Positions 1 through 6,415 of a DNA stretch of 6,415 nucleotides are shown here, one piece after another. Source of the DNA: Rhizorhabdus sp. Its GTDB lineage: Bacteria; Pseudomonadota; Alphaproteobacteria; Sphingomonadales; Sphingomonadaceae. The stretch spans positions 1-6,415 of the forward strand of contig SCUQ01000162.1 of assembly GCA_004297635.1 (NCBI GenBank), given 5' to 3'. Made by a program: the position numbers and the translations under genes. The first letter of the stretch is position 1, and every line of letters begins with the position of its first letter. Below the pieces are notes generated by a model. That model was given only the letters and a program-made list of their open reading frames with translations, did no database searches and was not told where the DNA came from.

Positions 1-399
1 GATGCGGTCAGCGGCCTGGCCGATACCCTGCGGAGCAAGGACACCGACGAACTGATCGGTGACGCCCGCAATGTCGTCCGCAGTTCGCCTGCGATCGCCA
101 TCGCGGCGGCGGCGGCTGTCGGCTTTCTGGTCGCGCGGGTCGTCAAGTCGGGTCTGACGCCGAAAGCGGCGGGCGCTTCTCCGGACACGGTCCCAGCCAA
201 AGCCGGGCCGAGCGCCACTCGCCAGCGCGCGGCGGCCCCGGCCTCTGCGAAGGCCAAGTCTGGGCCGGCGAAAACAGCCGCCGGGACGGCGGCGACGCAG
301 AAGCCCGCGCCGAAGAAGGCCGCGGCACCCAAGGCTCCGCTTGCCGACACACCGATTGCCGACGCCCCGGCGACCGACAGCACAACGCCTGCAGCCTGA
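1..399 (+). CDS. Membrane-anchored protein with Lys/Ala/Pro-rich tail, YqjD/ElaB (DUF883)-like; 3' part only
   Basis: The reading frame is open from the first base to a TGA at 397-399, so the start lies outside the window and 132 residues are visible. A polar helical stretch (residues 1-29) leads into one Ala/Gly-rich membrane helix at about 30-48, which starts at SSPAIAI and ends at ARVVKS. This helix-then-anchor order is that of YqjD/ElaB (DUF883) and alphaproteobacterial 'nutrient deprivation-induced' proteins; in E. coli YqjD is an inner-membrane protein reported to bind ribosomes. Unlike those, about 80 residues follow the anchor. They are rich in Ala, Pro and Lys with 11 basic residues between 55 and 111, like a histone H1 or AlgP tail, and end in a short stretch with three Asp. 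It lies 30 bp before the holin-like gene and is probably in its operon. The coding call is firm; the family assignment is by architecture only. Confidence 0.8.
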   Translation, partial: DAVSGLADTLRSKDTDELIGDARNVVRSSPAIAIAAAAAVGFLVARVVKSGLTPKAAGASPDTVPAKAGPSATRQRAAAPASAKAKSGPAKTAAGTAATQKPAPKKAAAPKAPLADTPIADAPATDSTTPAA

Positions 400-419
400 T
401 CCTTGAATAAGGGGCCAGC

Positions 420-425
420 AGAGGA
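420..425 (+). promoter_or_regulatory. Ribosome binding site choosing the ATG at 430
   Basis: AGAGGA lies with its GAGG core 5 bases before the ATG at 430. The same frame also contains a TTG at 403, which would add nine residues but has no purine-rich site before it. The site therefore favours 430 as the start of the holin-like gene. Confidence 0.6.
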
Positions 426-429
426 ACAG

Positions 430-1134
430 ATGCCGATTGGCGCATTGCTCGCGCAATTGGTCGAAGACGCGCGCGCGCTCGCCAAGGTCGAGATGGCGCT
501 GTTCCGGACAGACTTCTACCGCAGGATCGGCCGCGCTCGTACCGGCGCACTGCTCCTCCTGATCGGGGCCATGATGGGCCAGGCTGCGGCCGTGACGTTC
601 CTCGTCACGCTTTCCTTTCTGCTCACCCCGTTGCTAGGGCGTCTTGGTGCCGCGTCCCTTTCGGTGGTGCTGGGATTGGGCGCCGCTGCCCTGCTGATCC
701 GCATCGGCGTGCGCAAATTGCTGCTCGTCGTCGAGGATCCCGACGACGACGAAGAGGAGCGTGCACCCGATCGCATGCAGAGCCCGGTCGACGAGATGTT
801 CGAACGGGTACGCCAGCGTTCACAGGCGGCCCGTAATCAATTGATCCAGACCGTCGGCGAAACCCAGGCCCGGCTCCATCCGCAGGCGCTGATCGCCGAT
901 CTCGCCGATATGGTGGTCGATCAGGCGCAGGCGTTGAGCCACCGTGCCATCGATGCGGTGCGGCGCAGGCCTATCCGCGCCACCGCGGGGGTTATCGCGC
1001 TTCTGCTGGTCGTGATCCGGCCGCCGATTTATGGAATAGTGACCCGGCTGGCGGGTGCAACCCGGCGGCCCGTGAAGAGTTTCAGGGGCAAGCGGGCCGG
1101 CTCCCCGGCCCAGGATGAGGAGACCATCCCATGA
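430..1134 (+). CDS. Phage holin family (holin-X, YqjE/DUF1469-like) membrane protein with C-terminal extension
   Basis: This is a 234-residue inner-membrane protein. The N-terminal half matches the holin-X/YqjE pattern: an amphipathic helix (about 3-33, with LLAQLVEDARALAKVE) followed by two hydrophobic helices (about 38-65 and 72-101). A strongly acidic patch follows (EDPDDDEEE, 102-110). After it come a polar helical region (about 118-177) and a third hydrophobic segment (about 183-200) that begins after RRRP and is followed by a basic tail. Typical members stop after the two-helix domain at roughly 120-140 residues, so about 110 residues are extra. The family is named for resemblance to holins, but chromosomal copies beside YqjD-like genes are not phage lysis genes, and no phage genes are seen here. 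The stop overlaps the next start as ATGA, which suggests translational coupling. Biochemical role is unknown. Confidence 0.85.
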   Translation: MPIGALLAQLVEDARALAKVEMALFRTDFYRRIGRARTGALLLLIGAMMGQAAAVTFLVTLSFLLTPLLGRLGAASLSVVLGLGAAALLIRIGVRKLLLVVEDPDDDEEERAPDRMQSPVDEMFERVRQRSQAARNQLIQTVGETQARLHPQALIADLADMVVDQAQALSHRAIDAVRRRPIRATAGVIALLLVVIRPPIYGIVTRLAGATRRPVKSFRGKRAGSPAQDEETIP

Positions 1135-1547
1135 CGACGAAAAGCAGCTCCGGCATCAGCGAGCGTGCCGCCAAGGCGAAATCATATGCCGGTTCGAAGC
1201 TGAAACGCGGCGGCGATGCCGCACGGGCCGCCGGGCTCAAGGTCGCCGATGAGGTCGATGCCTTCCCGGTCGCCGCTCTGGTCGGCGGGCTGGCGGTCGG
1301 CGCGGTGCTCGGCGCTCTCTTGCCGCGGACCCGCCAGGAAGAAGACCTGCTAGGCGCGATCGGCGGCGCCATCAACGAGCGGGCCAGGGAAGCTGCCCTG
1401 GCCGCACGCGATGCTGGCCAGGCCAAGCTCGACGAACTCGGCATCAGCGGCGATGCCGCAGGCAAGCAGGTGGGCAAGCTGATCGAATCGATCGCGCAGG
1501 TTGCCGAAACCGCCGGCAGCGCCGCGGTCGAGGCCGTCCGCCACTGA
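1131..1547 (+). CDS. Small single-helix membrane protein, hypothetical
   Basis: This encodes 138 residues. The start ATG at 1131 overlaps the previous TGA, and GAGGAG at 1117-1122 sits 8 bases upstream, so the start is well supported. The N-terminus (1-43) is basic and helical, rich in Ala, Lys and Arg. One Gly/Ala-rich membrane helix lies at about 45-64 (FPVAALVGGLAVGAVLGALL) with small residues spaced like a glycine zipper, and it ends in PRTRQ. The remaining 70 residues are Ala-rich and alternately charged, and probably form an amphipathic helix or coiled coil. The Pro-before-helix and Arg-after-helix pattern is similar to the YqjD/DUF883 anchor. It is probably the last gene of the three-gene envelope operon, since a 103-bp gap with promoter-like signals follows. 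I do not recognise a specific family; function unknown. Confidence 0.85.
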   Translation: MTTKSSSGISERAAKAKSYAGSKLKRGGDAARAAGLKVADEVDAFPVAALVGGLAVGAVLGALLPRTRQEEDLLGAIGGAINERAREAALAARDAGQAKLDELGISGDAAGKQVGKLIESIAQVAETAGSAAVEAVRH

Positions 1548-1555
1548 TCCGATTT

Positions 1556-1581
1556 GGAACGGACTCGGTTCAATCGGGGTT
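1556..1581 (+). promoter_or_regulatory. Candidate EcfG-type (general stress) promoter
   Basis: GGAAC at 1556-1560 is followed after 17 bases by GGTT at 1578-1581. The alphaproteobacterial EcfG consensus is GGAAC, 16-18 bases, then CGTT, so this has a full -35 and one mismatch in the -10. Transcription from it would start near 1588-1590 and give a leader of about 60 bases before the MlaC-like gene. It is a short motif match only. An alternative sigma-70 reading (TTCATC at 1580-1585 with CATATA at 1604-1609) is no stronger. Confidence 0.35.
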
Positions 1582-1594
1582 CATCGCCTGAACC
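1567..1594 (+). repeat. Three GGTTCA half-sites at 11-bp spacing (two direct, one inverted)
   Basis: GGTTCA occurs at 1567-1572 and 1578-1583, and its exact reverse complement TGAACC at 1589-1594. The starts are exactly 11 bp apart, about one helical turn. The last two form a 17-bp palindrome with a 5-base centre (tcgcc). As DNA this looks like an operator for a dimeric regulator. As RNA it could fold into a 6-bp hairpin, but no U run follows, so it is not a standard terminator. The second half-site overlaps the candidate -10 element. Confidence 0.45.
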
Positions 1595-1650
1595 ATATAC
1601 GGTCATATAGGGGTGCGCGGGCTCGCGCGCCGATGGAGAAGATCAAGATA

Positions 1651-2247
1651 ATGAACAGAATCAAACAGGTTGCCGGCGCTGCCATGATTGCCACCGCCAC
1701 ATTCGCCGCGCCGCTTGCGCCCGCGCACAGTGCCGTCGTCGCCACGCAGGATCCCGGCACCTTCGTCAGTTCGCTCGGAAGCGAAGCCTTCTCGGTGCTC
1801 AAGACGGGCAACAAGGCGGTTGTTCGTGCGAAGTTCCGGGAAGTGCTGTCGCAATATTTCGCGCTCGATGCGCTTGGCGACCGCTTGATCCGCCGCTGGT
1901 CCGCGCAGATCACCCCGGCGCAGAAGGCAGCCTATCAGGCGGCGATCCCCAATTTCGTCATCGGCACCTATTCCGACAATCTTTATGATTATGCCAATGC
2001 CACGATGAAGGTCATTCGCACCACGCCGGCCGGCAGTGGGTTCAATGTCCTCACTCAGGTTCAGAAGCCCGGCGCACAGCCGATCGCGGCGGTCTGGTCA
2101 GTCGCCAAGGTCGGCGGCAGCTTCAAGGTGACGAACGCGACGGTCGCCGGCATCAATCTGGCCCTGACCCAGCAGGCCGATTTCGATGCGATCATCCAGC
2201 GCAAGGGCATTGACGGCCTGATTGCCATGATGAAGGCGCGCGGCTAA
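1651..2247 (+). CDS. MlaC/Ttg2D-family periplasmic phospholipid-binding protein
   Basis: This encodes 198 residues. The N-terminus is a Sec signal peptide: basic MNRIK, hydrophobic core to about 22, and probable cleavage after HSA at 28. The mature part follows the MlaC/Ttg2D ('toluene tolerance') layout. It has a helical region with FREVLSQYFALDALGDRLIR (62-81), then a segment WSAQITPAQKAAYQAAIPNF (83-102), then IGTYSDNLYDYAN, and a beta-rich half in which AAVWSVAKVGGSFKVTNATV (146-165) matches the 'W.v....g.wkv.Dv.v.GvS' pattern. Family members carry phospholipids across the periplasm between the MlaA and MlaFEDB complexes; relatives such as HpnM sit in hopanoid clusters. None of those partner genes is in the window, so the cargo is unknown. 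The start at 1651 has GGAGAA at 1635-1640; an in-frame ATG at 1633 would add six residues but lacks a binding site. Confidence 0.85.
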   Translation: MNRIKQVAGAAMIATATFAAPLAPAHSAVVATQDPGTFVSSLGSEAFSVLKTGNKAVVRAKFREVLSQYFALDALGDRLIRRWSAQITPAQKAAYQAAIPNFVIGTYSDNLYDYANATMKVIRTTPAGSGFNVLTQVQKPGAQPIAAVWSVAKVGGSFKVTNATVAGINLALTQQADFDAIIQRKGIDGLIAMMKARG

Positions 2248-2258
2248 ACGGCTGCGAG

Positions 2259-2288
2259 GCGGCTGCCCTGCCTATGCCGGGCGGCCGC
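2259..2288 (+). terminator. GC-rich hairpin after the MlaC-like gene, possible terminator
   Basis: GCGGCTGCCC (2259-2268) pairs with GGGCGGCCGC (2279-2288) over 10 positions, one of them a G-U pair, around a 10-base loop. It begins 11 bases after the MlaC-like stop. Only two T residues follow the stem, so it is not a classic intrinsic terminator. It may act with Rho or protect the 3' end of the transcript. Confidence 0.4.
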
Positions 2289-2385
2289 TTCGAGAGAATA
2301 GAGGGACGGGCCGGACAACGGACCGTCGGAGTCGGCAGGAGGCGGAGCCAGTCATCGTCCCCCGGGCGATCAACGGAGCATTCGC

Positions 2386-2601
2386 ATGAGCAAGATCCAT
2401 CTGGTGTTCGGAGGCCGCGTCAAGGACCCCCGCGGGCTCGATTTCGAAGATCTGAGCCAGATCGACGTGGTCGGCTTTTTCCAGGATTACAAGTCCGCCG
2501 AGAAGGCCTGGCGTGGCGCCGCCCAGCGCACGGTCGACGATGCCGAGATGAAATATGTCGTCGTGCATCTGCACAAGCTGCTTGAGCCCGATCTGGAATA
2601 A
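2386..2601 (+). CDS. DUF4170 domain-containing small protein
   Basis: This encodes a 71-residue soluble protein. The start is supported by GGAG at 2375-2378, 7 bases before the ATG. The sequence fits the alphaproteobacterial DUF4170 pattern: N-terminal KIHLVFGGRVKDP, then a central IDVVGFFQDYKSAEKAWRGA, then AQRTVDDAEMKYVVVHLHKL near the C-terminus. The family is about this size, so the protein is full length. Its function is not known, and there is no signal peptide or membrane segment. It stands 138 bp after the MlaC-like gene with a hairpin between, so it probably has its own promoter, though I cannot point to one. It converges on the rhomboid gene. Confidence 0.88.
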   Translation: MSKIHLVFGGRVKDPRGLDFEDLSQIDVVGFFQDYKSAEKAWRGAAQRTVDDAEMKYVVVHLHKLLEPDLE

Positions 2602-2728
2602 TCGCGAAGCGCGGGCGCCTGCGCACGCTGGCGTCGCCCCGCCCCGCTGAGCGCCACGGCCCGTTGGAACCCGCAGTCCGTCCGCAACGAAACTGACGTA
2701 AGCCGATCGCATATCGCCGGGACAGCGT

Positions 2729-3364
2729 TCAGGCCGCGCGTCCTCCCATGCGTGCCAGCGGTCTGGTCAGTGCCAGCCCGGCCAGGAAGCCGCCCACATG
2801 CGCGGCGGTAGCGATCGCCATGCCCATATCCGCGAAGGCGATCCCCATCAGGAACTGAACCCCGATCCAAGCGGCGGCAAGCCAGACGATGTTGACGGCG
2901 ACCCCGAGCGTCGGATGCTTCGCAAAGCCGCGCGGGCGGCCGAACAACAGCGCATATGCAGCGAATATCGCGGAAATCGCGCCGCTTGCACCGATCATGG
3001 GCGAACTGTCGATCGGATTGACGAGATATTGCGCACCCGCCGCCACATAGGCCCCGACGACATAGAGGATTGTCAGCCCCAACGGCCCGATCGTGGCTTC
3101 GACCATGCGACCACAGAAGATCAGCATCATCATGTTGAACAGCAGGTGGATTGCGCCGCCATGCAGCAGCGTCGCCGTCAGCGGGGTTATCCAGAGCGGC
3201 AATGCACCCGGCAGCTCAGCGCCACTCATCCGCAGCGGAATGAAGCCGCCCGCCATGTCGGCCCAGTCGGTCCAGCCCAGCAGCGCCAGCACGGCGTAAG
3301 CGGCAACCGTGGCGATCGCGATCGCATTGGTGCCGATACCCCGTGGAAAGCTCCGGCTGTCCAA
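2729..3364 (-). CDS. Rhomboid family intramembrane serine protease
   Basis: This encodes 211 residues with about six membrane helices (about 13-31, 62-84, 95-115, 123-142, 153-175, 181-203), the minimal bacterial rhomboid fold. The catalytic Ser lies in GASG (S127) in helix 4 and the catalytic His in AAHVGGF (H189) in helix 6. The H-x4-H-x3-N motif of helix 2 is also present (H68, H73, N77). All residues needed for activity are therefore present. Rhomboids cut transmembrane helices of membrane proteins; the substrate here cannot be told. The start is a TTG at 3364, only 8 bp after the greA stop and without a clear ribosome binding site. No ATG or GTG lies between it and the greA end in this frame, and the next GTG would cut into helix 1. 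Translation is probably coupled to greA. Confidence 0.9.
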   Translation of the reverse strand: MDSRSFPRGIGTNAIAIATVAAYAVLALLGWTDWADMAGGFIPLRMSGAELPGALPLWITPLTATLLHGGAIHLLFNMMMLIFCGRMVEATIGPLGLTILYVVGAYVAAGAQYLVNPIDSSPMIGASGAISAIFAAYALLFGRPRGFAKHPTLGVAVNIVWLAAAWIGVQFLMGIAFADMGMAIATAAHVGGFLAGLALTRPLARMGGRAA

Positions 3365-3372
3365 TGGCGGTG

Positions 3373-3849
3373 TCAGATGAACTCGATCTTGGCGACGAGA
3401 TAGAAGCGGTCGCCGGAAGGCACCGTCACCTCGACCTCGTCATCGACCTTCTTGCCGATGAGCGCGCGACCTAGCGGGGAATTATACGAGATCTTGCCGG
3501 TCTTGGCATCCGCCTCGGTCTGGCCGACGATCTGGTAGCGCACCGGCTTTTCGTCATCGTCGAGCAGGGTGACGGTGGCGCCGAACACGATCTTGTCGCC
3601 GGACAGATCGCGCGGATCGATCACCTGCGCACGGCTCAGCCGGTCCTCGATGTCGGCGATGGACGCCTCGATCTGACCCTGCCGTTCCTTGGCGGCATGA
3701 TATTCGGCGTTCTCCGAAAGATCGCCGTGCGCACGAGCTTCCTCGATCGCATCGATGATCAGCGGCCGCTCGGCTTTGAGACGCGCGAGCTCCACGGTGA
3801 GCATCTTCTGCCCCTCCGCCAGCATCGGCATCTTCTCAACGCTCGCCAT
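3373..3849 (-). CDS. greA: Transcription elongation factor GreA
   Basis: This encodes 158 residues, the usual GreA length. GreA enters the RNA polymerase secondary channel and stimulates cleavage of the 3' end of backtracked RNA, which restarts stalled complexes. Residues 1 to about 78 form the antiparallel coiled coil, with the tip motif [14 protein letters not shown] at 42-55; D43 and E46 correspond to the acidic pair that positions the catalytic Mg2+. Residues about 80-158 form the FKBP-like domain, with the signature [15 protein letters not shown] (120-134). The start at [10 protein letters not shown] fits close relatives, and AAAGG/AAAGGG purine runs lie just upstream. It follows carB by 83 bp on the same strand, a common arrangement in proteobacteria, so it may be read from the car promoter as well as from one of its own. 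Confidence 0.96.
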   Translation of the reverse strand: MASVEKMPMLAEGQKMLTVELARLKAERPLIIDAIEEARAHGDLSENAEYHAAKERQGQIEASIADIEDRLSRAQVIDPRDLSGDKIVFGATVTLLDDDEKPVRYQIVGQTEADAKTGKISYNSPLGRALIGKKVDDEVEVTVPSGDRFYLVAKIEFI

Positions 3850-3885
3850 CGTGCCCTTTACCTTTCGTCAAAACCGCTGACCCCC

Positions 3886-3908
3886 GGACGACCCCCCTCG
3901 GGTCGCCC
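3886..3908 (-). terminator. Hairpin between carB and greA, possible weak terminator or attenuator
   Basis: CGACCC (3889-3894) and GGGTCG (3900-3905) form a perfect 6-bp stem with a 5-base loop, extended by two more G-C pairs beyond one mismatch. Read on the minus strand, the nearest T run (TTTT) comes about 14 bases after the stem, too far for a classic terminator. It may reduce read-through from carB into greA or be a processing site. Confidence 0.3.
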
Positions 3909-3932
3909 GCACCGACTCCTGCGATGTGGGGA

Positions 3933-6415
<2,483 letters not shown>

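Noticed and set aside
102..117. Tandem GCG triplets as a simple repeat
   Set aside because: Four GCG copies encode an Ala run in a membrane helix in a GC-rich genome, and nothing suggests more than codon bias.
430..1134. Prophage remnant suggested by the holin-like gene
   Set aside because: There is no endolysin, tail, integrase or repressor gene nearby. The neighbours match the chromosomal YqjD/YqjE-like setting.
2602..2728. Bidirectional terminator between the convergent DUF4170 and rhomboid genes
   Set aside because: The GC-rich stretch at 2611-2645 gives only imperfect pairings (GCGGGCG with CGCCCCGC, one bulge) and no T run on either strand. A GGAAC at 2666-2670 has no matching -10. 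Nothing in this gap is supported.
2798..3403. Plus-strand open frame of 201 codons opposite the rhomboid gene
   Set aside because: The opposite strand has a complete rhomboid with catalytic Ser and His. The plus-strand product is rich in Arg, Gln, Asp and His with no recognisable fold.
3888..3923. Short minus-strand GTG frame of 14 codons between carB and greA, as a leader peptide
   Set aside because: A purine-rich site precedes it, but the product is mostly Gly, Arg and Ser with no attenuation-type run, and such short frames are expected by chance.

Overview
The window is GC-rich and reads as an alphaproteobacterial chromosome, most likely a sphingomonad. Two things point there: a DUF4170-type small protein, and CarB and GreA sequences whose wording (for example the GreA start [10 protein letters not shown]) fits Sphingomonadales. 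This assignment rests on recalled family patterns, not on a search. Gene density is high and codon use looks uniform. I see no transposase, integrase, tRNA, rRNA or CRISPR array.

Left half, plus strand (1-2601). Three small cell-envelope genes come first. They are a 3'-terminal fragment of a membrane-anchored protein with a Lys/Ala/Pro-rich tail (1-399), a holin-X/YqjE-like membrane protein with a C-terminal extension (430-1134), and a small one-helix membrane protein (1131-1547) joined to the previous gene by an ATGA overlap. The layout resembles the enterobacterial yqjD-yqjE type of stress-associated membrane gene cluster. A 103-bp gap follows. It holds a possible general-stress (EcfG-type) promoter and three evenly spaced GGTTCA half-sites. 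Next is a secreted MlaC/Ttg2D-family protein (1651-2247), then a GC-rich hairpin, then a 71-residue DUF4170 protein (2386-2601).

Right half, minus strand (6415-2729). Reading leftward, there is carB (large subunit of carbamoyl-phosphate synthase, 5' end outside the window), greA (transcript cleavage factor) after 83 bp, and a rhomboid intramembrane protease whose apparent TTG start lies 8 bp past the greA stop. These probably form one transcription unit, with carA expected upstream outside the window. The two halves converge in the 127 bp between 2602 and 2728, where I find no convincing terminator.

The minus-strand genes are core functions: pyrimidine/arginine precursor synthesis, rescue of stalled RNA polymerase, and membrane proteolysis. 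The plus-strand genes are envelope and stress-type accessory functions. I see no clear new defence or mobile system. The most unusual points are the three adjacent proteins that share a similar membrane-anchor unit, the histone H1-like tail on the first of them, and the patterned regulatory gap before the MlaC-like gene.
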